DNA of 55,942 bases, taken from Spirogloea muscicola (Eukaryota; Streptophyta; Zygnematophyceae; Spirogloeales; Spirogloeaceae). A model generated the notes under the pieces. The model searched no databases and was not told where the DNA came from. It was given only the letters and a program-made list of their open reading frames with translations. The position numbers and the translations under genes were made by a program. This document shows, one piece after another, positions 22,440-33,332 of this stretch. Location of the stretch: contig WELB01000038.1 in the NCBI GenBank assembly GCA_009602725.1, positions 462,051-517,992 of the forward strand, read 5' to 3'. Within the stretch, counting starts at the first letter, position 1. Each line of letters starts with the position of its first letter.

Positions 22440-22530
22440 CCATATCGACGCGACCGCTGACGAGGGCCGCCCGCCGCCGCAGCAGCCGCCGCCGCCGCCG
22501 CTGCCGCCGCCGCCCCCGCTCCCGCCGCCG
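22440..22530. repeat. GCC/CCG-rich low-complexity tract upstream of HisB
   Basis: CCGCCGCCGCAGCAGCCGCC-type trinucleotides run to about 22530, immediately before the HisB start codon at 22555. The N at 22586 lies just inside the first exon. Confidence 0.85.
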
Positions 22531-22554
22531 CCATTCCGTGGGCTGCCGAGGCCC

Positions 22555-24740
22555 ATGGAAATACCTGCGGCAGCACCGCCAGCCGNGTGCGCCCGCGCGG
22601 CCACGCCGGCCGCCGGCTGCGACGGCGCGGCGCCCTTCTGCCCGCTCTACAGCGCCGCGACGAGCGCCGCCGTCCGCCCAGCGTCCAAGCCAGGAAGCCG
22701 GAGGCTGGCCGTGAGAGCTGTCCAGAACGGGGCCGCGGCCACGGCACCGCCGCAGACGCAGGCTCCGGAAGTCTCCGGTGCGCACGCTCTAGGGTTACAA
22801 TATGTGTACCAAATGTATCGATGCTACAATAAATGGAATGGGATATGCAATGATCTTATGAATAGCACTAGGGAGATAAGAATCTACCAAACAATGATAG
22901 GTTTCTGTAGTTGTTTAGCCTCTTAGTAGCTAGTAGACTTAGAAGTAATTGAGCCCTCCATACGCCAGCCGGCGGCCAAAGCATCAGGCTGCACACTGCA
23001 GCAACATAGGCTGGCGCTGGAAAGGCTCTGTCCTTGTAATTGAGCAGCTTTGAGCATGGCTGCTCGAAGGATTCTCCTCCGTCTTGCGTTAGCCCGTCTT
23101 GGATGTTGAGTGTTGTTGGTTTTTCCCTTGTAGGTCGCTCGGCCACCGTTGTGAGGAAGACCAAGGAGACGAATGTGGAGGTCACGATCAACCTCGATGG
23201 AACCGGCCTCTGCATTGCCGACTCTGGCATTCCGTTTCTGGATCACATGCTTGACGTGAGTGCTTTGCACTGAGCGCCCCGCTTCGAAGCCCAAGACCTC
23301 AGGCTGCTGTACATAGTATCATCTTGATGGTGCAGAGCACACAATAGGCTTTTTGATGCCTGCCTTCGTGCAATACAGCTTGTATGAGCCTCAAGAGCGC
23401 CAGGAGCTGATTTAGGTGATTTAGGTGCCATGCATTACTTACTTTTTCGTTGACTTCTTTCCTGCTTCCATGGAGCAGCAGCTGGCATCTCACGGGCTCT
23501 TTGATGTTACTGTTCGTGCGGAGGGTGACACATTCATTGATGATCACCACACCAATGAAGACATAGGATTGGCACTTGGCACCGTGAGTACCATCGGATT
23601 GCACAGTAGCCGTATTTGCTCGTGACTGGATAACAATACCACCAGAACCTATTCATGCAGGCCAATGGAGTAGGCAGATTGTATTTGTTGAGTACAATTT
23701 AGGTTTCCAAGTGTTGCAATGTAGTGCTCATCCTGAAAGCCTGTTCTGGACATGCACAACAATATATCTTCAGGCACTTGCTCAAGCCCTAGGAGATCGG
23801 AAAGGCATCCATCGTTTCGGTGACTTCAGTGCACCTCTGGATGAAGCTCTTATCCATGTTGTACTGGTGAGGAACGTGACATTCACAAAGTGCTTTCCAT
23901 CAGAAGAGGTAGTTGCAGATAGCAGCATAGCATACTAGAATTGATTAAGCAAGGTAAACATGTTCAATTTCTGACTTGCTCCAAGTCAGCTGATGCTCAT
24001 GTTCTGACAGAAGCAACAACCTGTGATGTCAGGACCTTTCTGGCCGACCTTACCTTGGGTACAATGTCTCCATCCCAACCCAGCGGGTTGGCAATTACGA
24101 TACTCAGGCAAGCTGAAACGTAGAATCTTATAGTGCTGCAGCTTGCAGGTCCTGTGATTTTGATGTCTGGATTTATGTCATTACTTATCATTATCGAAGT
24201 CACGTCTACGTTGTGGTAGGCAAATGTGCATCATCATTGGCACTTGGACAGGATTGTATTGAAGCCGTGTTTGTGTCAATCAGCTGGTGGAGCACTTCTT
24301 CCAGTCTCTTGTCAACAACTCAGGAATGACGCTTCACATACGACAGGTTGACATTCTTTGTCAAAAATGTCCTGTTTGAATATTAGACGCAGTTGGACGA
24401 TTTGGCTAAGCCACCAGCAGTGATGCTCATGCACCAGGAAAGCAGGGCATTGAAGACTGATTTCTGCAACCATGTCTGCACAGCTCGATGGCAAGAACGC
24501 TCATCACATCATCGAGGCTACATTCAAGGCCTTTGCACGGGCATTGCGAAAGGCTACTGAAGTTGATGCAAGACGAGCTGGAAGCATACCAAGGTGCGCC
24601 TGAAGCAACTGAAATGGTCACGTTGGAGTGGTATTCTGCGAGCTACTTTGTGCAAGCTTCTCTGCTAGGGCTCCACATGATGCACGCCATTGACTGTCCT
24701 CTCTTTTGTCAGCTCCAAGGGGGTTCTCACGCAAGCTTAG
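22555..24740 (+). CDS. hisB: Imidazoleglycerol-phosphate dehydratase (plastid)
   Basis: Eight exons (22555-22777, 23134-23255, 23479-23583, 23774-23866, 24033-24107, 24284-24346, 24484-24593, 24713-24740) give 272 residues in phase. It dehydrates imidazoleglycerol phosphate to imidazoleacetol phosphate in histidine biosynthesis. The first exon is an Ala/Pro/Ser-rich leader consistent with a plastid transit peptide. Manganese ligands sit in the two family repeats: FLDHMLD / ASHG and [14 protein letters not shown], then HFFQS and [19 protein letters not shown]. The C-terminus SSKGVLTQA is normal length. There is no phosphatase fusion (unlike enterobacterial HisB), so it is the plant-type monofunctional enzyme. 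Intron 5 (24108-24283) has a GC donor; reading on gives an immediate stop, so this is forced. One N at 22586 affects a leader codon. Confidence 0.97.
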
Positions 24741-25560
24741 CAACCTTTACATCTCTTGATTTGAATACGCTGGCGGGAGAAGCTGGAGGTGGTCATTGTT
24801 TACCTGTATATCTTACAGGCATGTGGACAGGCACGAAGGCCAAGTCGCCCGGCAGTGCCTGTGTGTGGCCAACTCTTATCAGGCATCAAGGCTTTTATGG
24901 CCAATGTCGAGAGTAGCAGTCCTGGTTAACCAGGCGGTCGACATGCCAGAACAACTTGGGCAGGCGGTGCACTGTGTCGTATGTGAGACGGTCGAGGCTT
25001 GAGAGGAGGCCTGTTACGAGATATCCCGTCGATGGCTTACTGATGTCAATCTGACAAGGCATGTGAGGTGGCTGCTCACGTGGACATCTGAGGAATGTCA
25101 CCTATCTGTTCAAATGTGTAACAATTTTCGCAAACACAGCACCTCCAGCTTAGTCCCGGTCAGGTAAGTGCGTATTTGCCCTTGGACCTTTCGATCTCGC
25201 ATCGGCTGGCCAATCCCATCCTACCGTCCCAACCAACTCAGCGAAGTGCGTATCTGCCGCGGAGCCGTGGATCTGGCCTGAGAGGGGCAGCCCCATCCTA
25301 CTGCTGAACCGCTCAAAAGCCCGAGGAGAAGCCAAAAAGCCCCAAGGCCCGCTTAAATGGGTGTGACCAACCTTGACGAGCGATGGCGGGTACCGGCCAG
25401 GCTAGCGGCGGGTGAAGGGAAATAGGTGAGCGAATAGCAATCCCAGGCTACACTGGCCTTGGGGAGCAAGGGTGGAGGGGCAGGGCAGAAATAGCGGTCT
25501 CAGGCTATGCTGGCCTTGGAATCGAGCAAAATGCGTGTGTTTTAAGAGATGGGAAGGCCA
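24741..25560. other. Gene-free stretch with short local duplications
   Basis: No exon is supported. Two imperfect direct repeats are visible: an AAGTGCGTATTTGCCC...CCCATCCTAC block at about 25166 and again at about 25243, and a CAGGCTACACTGGCCTTGG block at about 25444 and about 25501. They look like decayed tandem repeats next to the LINE cluster. Confidence 0.5.
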
Positions 25561-26300
25561 TGTGTGGCCAAGTACAAAGGCAAGCACATGGACAAATGTA
25601 CGTCACCTGCTGCTAAGCTGACCCGCTCAGTAACCACGAGTCAGCACATAGAGGTCGCTAACTGATGCTCGAATACCGGACGGCAATCGACAAGCTCTTG
25701 AACTACCAGCTAAGGCTCGACCAGCTTTCTGATGCAACGCATGCGCCTGAGCTCGCTGCAGACAAGCTGACACTCGACGTCGCAAAAATGACAGATAGGC
25801 TGCCGGCATACCCATCTGGGCTGGAAGCATATCCTCGCGTCGTGCATATCCGAGACTCACTATGTTCTCAAGTAGGGTGTGGAGGGGGTGGAGGGGGAGC
25901 CAAATGGTTCTTGTTTCTTCTGTGCTTTTCTTATTAGCGCTTCCCCTGGCCCCTTCGAGCCTGTTCATTCTTTTTGGGCTGGCCATTCCCAGCCCCTATC
26001 CTCTATGCGCGAGCACTTCTTCTCATATATTGGCCAAAGAGCCTGCTCCAAAAACAAATTCATACTTCCCGACCGAGGATAGAAGGAAAATTCGTGTATT
26101 TGAAACAAACGAAGGCCAAACGCCAAGTACAAAGGCAAGCACATCTAAAGTCCTACATAATCTACAGCAAAGTGACCCGCTCAGTAACCACGGGTCAAAA
26201 CATAAAGGTCGCTAATCGATGCCTGAATACTAGATGTCAGATACGAAGCCCTTCTGCCACCAACTAGAGCTCGGCCAGCTTTCTGGTGCAAGGCATTAGC
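25560..26300 (-). mobile_element. Nested LINE fragments (family A tail in plus, family B in minus orientation)
   Basis: 25580-25680 and 26130-26235 are minus-strand family B tails (AAGGCAAGCACAT, CGCTCAGTAACCACG). Between them, 25690-25860 reads on the minus strand as LGYARREDMLPAQMG, QAHALHQKAGRALAG, and 26280-26400 reads as the parallel LGYTRRADVFPVELG. A plus-orientation family A tail (GCGCTTCCCCTGGCCCC, TTCTTTTTGGGCTGG, CAGCCCCTATCCTC) lies at 25937-26020. Multiple insertions on top of one another are the simplest reading. Confidence 0.75.
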
Positions 26301-26704
26301 CTGAGCACGCTGCAAACAGGCCGAAACACGTCGTCGCAAGAAAGACAGATATGCAGCTGGCAGCCCAACTCAACCGGAAACACATCTGCACGACGTGTGT
26401 AGCCTAGATTGGCAATGTTTTGGAGGAGGGTGTGGAAACGAGGACTCAGACAACCAAAGACGTCGATTGCCGCTGGCAGGAGCTGATCGCATTGAGGGTA
26501 GTCGGAGTAATGCTGCAGCTTTCTTTGTTCTGCAACGCCCACTGCGTGACCAGCGAAGTGTGTGGATGCGAGGATAGAAGAATGTGCTCGCCCGTAGAAA
26601 AGAGGGGCTAGCAGAAGCCAGCCGAAAAAGAATGGACAAAAATCTGGATAAGCGAGCGGAGGGCTGGGGCCGAGCAGATCACTCGGTCCAGTCTCTTCCT
26701 TGGG

Positions 26705-26835
26705 GCCGGTTTGCCGCCGCCGCCGCCGCCGCCGCCGTCGCTGCTGTCGTCGTCGCTGCCATTGTCGCTGTTGTCGTCGTCGCTGTCTCCGCCGTTAATG
26801 TCCGCAGCCGCTTCCTCCGCCGCCGCCACCGCTGA
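26705..26835. repeat. (GCC)n / (GTC)n compound microsatellite
   Basis: GCCGCCGCC units pass into GTCGTCGCTG and TTGTCGTCGTC units and back to CCGCCGCCG. Translated, it gives poly-Ala/Val or Asp/Gly runs in different frames with no conserved protein. Confidence 0.9.
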
Positions 26836-26877
26836 GACACCAGCTGCCATCGAGCGAGCGTTGCGGACGTTCCAGGG

Positions 26878-28210
26878 CGTCTGCTAAAGAGCCTACCACC
26901 GACGAACTCCGTTTGACCGGTACGTCAACCGGCACATAGGCAAGGCACGCTTGCTCTTGCTCGACGTAAGACTCCGACATAGACTCGGAGGTAGTTCATC
27001 TTATGGTACTTACATCAGTATCCTATGCGACAGTCGTATTGAGAGCTTCAATCTTTGCAAGCCTCTGTACTAACAAAGACCCTATACTTGGGCGCGATCG
27101 AGTTACTGGTTCTTTAGACCCTATACTTGGGCGCTATTGAATACCGGTTACTAGTGAAAGATCGATACTGTTACCGTCACTGTTGCTGTGACGCTTACTT
27201 GATACTCAGTACTCTGAGTCTCATCTCAGTGTGGTCGACTTCAGTTCCGGATCTGGTGCTTGCATCACTGCTGATTGCTTGGTGTTTCCGTCGCCTTTAC
27301 TGGACCGAGTAAGCTCATGGCGTCCTGGCCTTGAACTCAAGGTGCTCACGGCAGTGGAACTTTGACAGTCATCATCAAGCCTGGGTCAAGCTAAGAGACA
27401 CTCGGCTTTGTGTATGGTATTTGCGATGAAGTAGGTACACGCCTGAAGGCAATTGCACCATGTTGATGCTGTGCTGCTGCGCTGGGCGCTGGTACAGAAG
27501 CAATTCCAACACAGCACCAATCCTGGCGCAAGTTCGCTAGGATCGGTGGACTGTGTTGGAAACAATTGCTTCTGTACCAGCACCCAGCGCAGCAGCACAG
27601 CATCAACATGGTGCAATTGCCTTCAGGCGTGTGCCTCCTTCAACGCTAATACCATACATAAAGCAGAGTGTCTCTACCAGCCAACTCCTTCCCTTGACCC
27701 CAGGCTTGATGATGCCTGTCAATGTTTCAATGCCGTGAGCACCGTGAGTTCAAGGCCAGGACGCCATGAGTTCACTCGGTCCAGTAAAGGCGATGGAAAC
27801 ACCAAGCAATCAACAGTGATTTAAGGACCAGGTCCGAAGCTGATATCGACCACACTGAGATGAGACCCAGAGTATTGAGTATCAAGTAACCGTCACAGTA
27901 ACAGTAACCGTAACAGTATCGATCTTTGACTAGTAAACGGTGTTTCAATAGCGCCCAAGTATAGGGTTTCTTAAGAACCAGTAACTCGATCGCGCCCAAG
28001 TATAGGGTCTTTGTTAGTATAGAGGCTTGCAAAGATAGAAGCACTCGATATGACTGTCGCAAAAGACACTGATGTAAGTACCACAAGGTGAACAACTTCC
28101 GAGTCTCTGTCGGAGTCTTAGGTCGAGCAAGAGCAAGCGTGCCTTGCCATGTGCCGGTTGACGTACTGGTCATATGGAGTTCGTCGGTGGTAGGCTCTTT
28201 AGCAGACGAC
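26878..28210. repeat. 1.3-kb inverted repeat (foldback-like element)
   Basis: Two arms of about 650 bp are reverse complements at roughly 90 percent identity by eye. The left arm starts CGTCTGCTAAAGAGCCTACC at 26878 and the right arm ends with its complement at about 28210. Arms include CTATACTTGGGCGC (26-27.1 kb) against GCGCCCAAGTATAG (27.95 and 27.99 kb), and CTTTACTGGACCGAG against CTCGGTCCAGTAAAG. The inner borders read ...ATTCCAACA and TGTTGGAA..., separated by about 40 bp that itself can pair (AATCCTGG...TAGGAT). Open frames conserved between the arms (RLLVKDRYCY, LLIAWCF) follow simply from the arm identity. Candidates are a foldback transposon, a large-TIR nonautonomous element, or two head-to-head LTRs. 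Confidence 0.85.
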
Positions 28211-28619
28211 CTACTCGGTCGGAAATCATCCATCACAAGCACCAGTTACCTTCTCATTCCGATACTACACACTACCTATACGCATGTATCGTTATCAAGC
28301 AAAGGACTACCCAACTCTCTCGTTTTCTGATTCTTTTCACGATATTCGGCATTGCTGGCCACGTGAACTTCAAGAAGTCACCTAAACTCTACATTAACAT
28401 TTGTCCTATCGACGTTACCTGGCAACCGACACTAGGTGGCACGACAGGACCCATCGTGACTGGACACACCACGCAGCTCAACCCATAAACCCCAAATGTC
28501 AGTAAGTGGCTGAGCCTCTGGCCACATGTAAATCCCAAGGGGTTTGAATTTGGAGAATTTTAGCCCGCCGTTGGCCAGCGATGAAACCGTTCCGACTTAG
28601 CTCCTCCCGTCTTTTTTTT

Positions 28620-28821
28620 TCCCCGTCAAGCTAAACCTCCGCCGCCGCCGCCGCCGACTGGCGTTGGCTCGAGCATGGCCGCCGCCGCCGCGCACCGCGC
28701 CAGGCCTCCCAGCGCCCGCCGCGGGCTGCAGCACAGTCCCCGCGCTCTGAGGCACGTCGTGGAGGCCGCGAGGCGGTAGCGCTGCTCGCCGAGGACCAGG
28801 GGCCCCTTTTTGCGGTGTCGG
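28620..28821 (+). promoter_or_regulatory. GC-rich 5' leader of the carrier gene with an upstream ORF
   Basis: After a short T-rich run, CCGCCGCCGCCGCCGCC marks the leader. An ATG at 28675 opens a 34-codon frame (MAAAAAHRARPPSARRG...) that stops at 28779, before the proposed start at 28822. It looks like a transit peptide, so it could be a true alternative start joined by an unseen splice, or an upstream ORF. Confidence 0.4.
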
Positions 28822-31800
28822 ATGGAGCGGGACCAGGCGCAGGACGCCGCGATCTCGGGCGTGGAGCTTGACGGCACCGCGCAGCGGCCCCTTCCGAGCG
28901 ACCGCCAGCTGAGGAAGCCGCTGCGCTTCCGCTTCGAGGCCGGGGGGCCCTTCAGCTTGTCATCACAGCGACCATGGCTCCGTCGGGGGCCCGGCGTTCG
29001 TGCGCCCGCGGACGCTGCGAGAAGAGCAGTCGCTAGATGTCAAACGTGGTTGCAGCCTCATGGCGTCGGGACGACGACGGCAAGAGCAAGTGTCGCATGC
29101 TATGCATCTCTGAGCACGGCGGCAACCTCTGCGGCCCATGGGAAACTGAAGGATGGGGACTTCGGCGAGGGCGATGCGCTTGCTGAGCACCCGACCACCA
29201 GCCAGCTCTTGTCCCGCCCCATCGCTTTGATCAAATATGTACCAAAGGTGCGCAAGTGGTTGAGCAGAGCTCTATGCCTTGTCTTCTGGTTTGAGACCTC
29301 TGCCAGCATCTGCAAGGCATGCATTCCTCCATCCATTCCACTCAACCTCAGGTCAGGTCATGCACGATCAATTACGAGCACGTGGTCATAAGTAAGACTG
29401 CCATTCAGTGACAACTCCCCCTATCAGCAGCGCCTGATACATGAGGAACAGCTGCAGCTGCAGCTAGCAGTTGATTTTGTATTCCATCTTGTGGCAGGAC
29501 CTTGCCCTGTTCTTTGCAGGAGCAGTCGCTGGAGCTGCAGCCAAAACCGTGACTGCACCTCTTGACAGAGTCAAATTGCTAATGCAGGTCAGTACTCCCA
29601 GCCGTTGCTGCTTTCATTGTCAGAGCTTGTCTCACTTCAAGCAGATATCAATCTCGCTGACCTACGCTGACAACAATGTGCTCTATGCAGGTGCAAGCTA
29701 TTCAGGCACGTGAGCCGGGCGCTCAAAAAGCTTTGGGCTTCATTCAGGCATGTCGTCATGTACTGCAGCTGAGCTTGCTCAGCAATGCTTAGCCATGCAT
29801 ATTGGTTGAGACGTTCACAGTGTTTATCCTGTCCTCAAGTTGTTGATGTCTAGGAGTACAGAAGACTTGTAAGTTGCTCAAGGAGTGCCTTGACTGTCCC
29901 ACGATGGTCAGAAGTTTGCTGATCAACAATATGTATTCTATCACACAGTCACTGCTCAAGATTGGCAAAGACGAAGGTCTTCCTGGATACTGGAAAGGCA
30001 ACCTTCCCCAGGTGCCGGAGAGAAATCCTTCAGTCATGCTATGTATATGCTTTGTTTCTGTTTCTTAAAAATTGCAGAGACCTGCATTATGGAGCTAATC
30101 AGCTGAATGAAGCATGTTGTGCAGGTCATAAGAGTGATCCCATATAGTGCTGTCCAGCTCTTTGCGTACGAGCTCTACAAGGCAAGTTACAACTCTGACA
30201 AGCTGGTCGCCGCTTGTACACCAGCCTCTTGTGTCTTTGCTCGTGGTGAGAACTGCTAGGACATTCTGCTGACTGTCGCTATTTGTGGGCAAATTCAAAC
30301 AATATCCAGAAAGGGTTTCAAGGGAGCAGTGATCAGCTCTCTGTTGGTGCGCGGCTTGCAGCCGGGGCGTGCGCAGGCATGACGTCAACTCTTGTATGTT
30401 CATCTCAACCTACACTGCAACAAAGTTGCATCATATGGCAGCGAAGATGCAAGAAAGGAACGTGGAGGAGGCCACATATGCTTATTCGTATGATACATGT
30501 CTTTCAGGTAACTTATCCTCTGGATGTGCTGCGTCTTCGACTTGCAGTTGATTCGTCTACTAAGTCCATGCGCCAGGTATGTCTAAATGTCTAACCTACA
30601 GTGTGACGCCTAGCTAGCATGTTTGCATCCTGTGCAATGCCAGCATCTTAGTACTTTGAATTGTACAAGGGGACAGTACAAGGGGCAAGTACAGTCATGT
30701 ACATCTACAGGTTGCAACAATGATCTCTGCAATGCATATTTGGTGCAGCTTTAGGATGTTGACATGTGCCAGTCTGATGGTTTGGTCTGCAAAATCCAGG
30801 TAGTAACAGGTATGCTGCGTGACGAGGGTCTGTCATCGTTCTACAAGGGCTTAGGGCCGTCTCTACTAGGGATCGCTCCTTACGTGGCTCTCAACTTTGT
30901 GGTTTTTGACTTGTGAGTGGGCTTTGTCCCTGGAGAGTCTTCGTAAGCAGGGGGCTTCGTACTGGAGCCGCTAGCAGTCAACAACCACAGTCCATTTTAG
31001 AAGTAGCTTGCATCAATAGTTGCACTTCAATCCTAAGGAACTGGTGTGAACAAAGACAGTAATTGACAAACCCATACTTTCTGGTATGCAGTCGTTCATG
31101 GCAACTGCTTGATATTGCTTGATTGCCAAATCTGAGTGCCTGGGCAAAGCATGCCCTACAGGAGGTCCTCAAGAGCTTGCATCCAAAGGAAATTCGTTGG
31201 ACTGATTGTGCAATTCGAAACCTGGCAGGATCAAGAAATCCTTGCCCGAGGACTTCAGGAAAAAGCCCCAGGCATCCTTTGTCACAGCCTTGTGCTCCGC
31301 CACCTTCGCCACAGTTATGTGCTACCCATTGGACACAGTCAGGCGCCAAATGCAAATGCGGGGGAGTCCGTATAAGACAGTATTTGATGCCATTCCAGGT
31401 CAGAAGCTCACTCTCCCAGTAGCTTGCGTTGTGCTACAAGGGGGTAACTTAGGTCATGGCTTAGCTGCAAGTGTGTTGCTCAGCAAGCAGCTCAAATACC
31501 TGTCAGCATTTGCATGTCACAATGAGGAGGCGATTGCCCTGCACACGACTTCAAGCCCCTGGATTTGACCACCAGGGTGTCATGCCAAAAATTGTGTTTC
31601 TTGATGTGACAGGCATTATTGCTCGAGATGGTGTCCCAGGTCTCTACAGGGGCTTTCTTGCCAATGCTCTCAAGAATCTGCCCAACAGCAGGTACTGTGT
31701 ATTACAACTGTGTGACACAGTTCTGTCATCAATAGCTGACATACTGGAGTTACGCTACCTGGTGATCAGACAAGTCAAATTTGATAACAGGGTGTGGCAT

Positions 31801-31962
31801 GGATCTCGCGACCGGGCTTATATCCTGACAAATGAATATGTGCTCCCTTGCAGCATTCGCTTGACTACCTATGATGCTGCCAAGAATCTTCTCATCCACA
31901 GTCAGGCCGTGTATGACCAGCTTGTCCAGGAGAGAAGAAGGGGCACAGCTAGGGTCCAATAA
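28822..31962 (+). CDS. TAAC: Thylakoid/plastid ADP-ATP carrier-like protein (mitochondrial carrier family)
   Basis: Eleven exons (28822-29247, 29498-29587, 29691-29747, 29949-30011, 30125-30181, 30310-30393, 30508-30576, 30800-30912, 31229-31398, 31613-31691, 31854-31962) give 438 residues. Three carrier repeats are visible. Each has its signature: TAPLDRVKLLMQ, YPLDVLRLRLA and YPLDTVRRQMQM, with matching second motifs such as GYWKGNLPQVIRV, FYKGLGPSLLG and LYRGFLANALKNLPN. The blocks SRPIALIKYVPKDLALFFAGAVAG and DQLSVGARLAAGACAGMTST closely follow the land-plant thylakoid ATP/ADP carrier, which moves ATP into the thylakoid lumen. Roughly 110 extra N-terminal residues would serve as a plastid leader; the precise start is uncertain. 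Introns 3 (29748) and 5 (30182) have GC donors, both forced by frame. Confidence 0.92.
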
Positions 31963-33332
31963 CAATTTTGTTAGAGATCTGATTTCCCCTCTGTTAGATT
32001 CAACACTGCATAGGCTGAGGCATACTCAACATGGCTCAAGTTGTACATCCATTGAGTCCTTTAACCTTGTGTAACGTGGATATGAGCCCCGAGTGAGGAC
32101 AAGCAGAGATGTTACCCGGAACAGACTACCACATTTGAGGTGCTGCAGCCCGACTTCACCGGTGTAGACTGTGGTCAGCTAGGAAATTGATTTCACTATT
32201 CATATTACGCCTATGAAAGCAGGTCATTGATGTGGACATATAATTAGAGGGGGTCCTGATCATAACGGCGAGGTTGTGACAATAACAAATGCTGCGCATG
32301 TAAACTGCACGTTGGTTCTTCACATTATTTGACAGCAGAATCTACTGCTAGCAGGTTATGTTTCAGGTGCAATTTGAAGCCAATGTAGCTGTGCTTGTGG
32401 GGCGAGCCATGACGCACAGGCCTTCAGCAGTTGAGCTCTTGGAGACTCCGTCTCCAGAATGTAGAGAACTTGTGGGCGGAATTCACCCTGCAAACCAGGA
32501 ACCAGCAGCCATATGCTGTCAATAGTATGTCATAACAGTGAAATGGTCTAACTAGCCTGCGCCATCATGGGTGTTGTGATACAGAAGTGGCGCATTACCG
32601 GTCAGAATGCTGGGCCCGAAGATGATGCCTGGGTCACAATTTGGGTCCTGGCACCTTAGCTAGTCAAAGCATGGATGAATATTGCAAGCACATGATGCTA
32701 TGCATGCAATCGCAAGAACTGGAGTGGTGAGTCCAGGCTGCAAAGCTTGTAGATAGTCACCGCTGCGCACTCAAAGAGGAGAGACTTGAAGATGTTGTAA
32801 ACGTATGCTTAATGCTGATCCTCATCTTGATTCCCCTGAATGACATGTGCTGTATGGGCTGACCTCTTGAGTATGTCCAGAAGGCTGCAAGACAGACCAA
32901 GCATTAGAGCCAGTTGCAATCTGTGACCACAAGAGTCTGTCTCAATCCTCAGTGCCACAGGTGCATATGACACATTCAGGCATATTCCATCGTGTCAGGG
33001 ATTGCAATGAACACAAGTCTTCCAAACCTTGAGAGGGAGATAGGACCGAAGCAAGAATTGCTTGCTTTCGCAACATGCTTTGCAGCCGGTCAGATGACTC
33101 ACCAAGCACCTCGCGGACTCATAGCACAGAGAGCCTGGCACTGCATCATGCTGGACATCAGGGTGTCTCCGATGGTCACTTACATATTCGCTCAGCTTGG
33201 CTCCTGCTTGAGAATGTGTTCTGCATTAGGTCCTAAGAGTCTGACCAGAATTGAGCAGCTTCATGGGATCAGACGACCTGACCGAGCTTGCAATGGCAGG
33301 TCAAGTCTGGTCGCCTCAGCTTGTGGACTCAC
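31963..33332. other. Intergenic or 3' region; possible terminal exon of the Topors-like gene
   Basis: No strong coding signal. One candidate minus-strand exon at about 32356-32490 follows TTTGCAG and reads GEFRPQVLYILETESP... to a stop (complement of TTA at 32356). It accepts phase 0 from the last sure Topors-like exon (donor after 33333). This is weak evidence; the rest shows nothing recognisable. Confidence 0.3.

Noticed and set aside
27127-28242. Two similar frames, one in each arm of the inverted repeat (sharing RLLVKDRYCY, LLIAWCF)
   Set aside because: Their similarity follows from the arms being inverted copies; differences do not favour silent sites in any clear way and no family is recognised.
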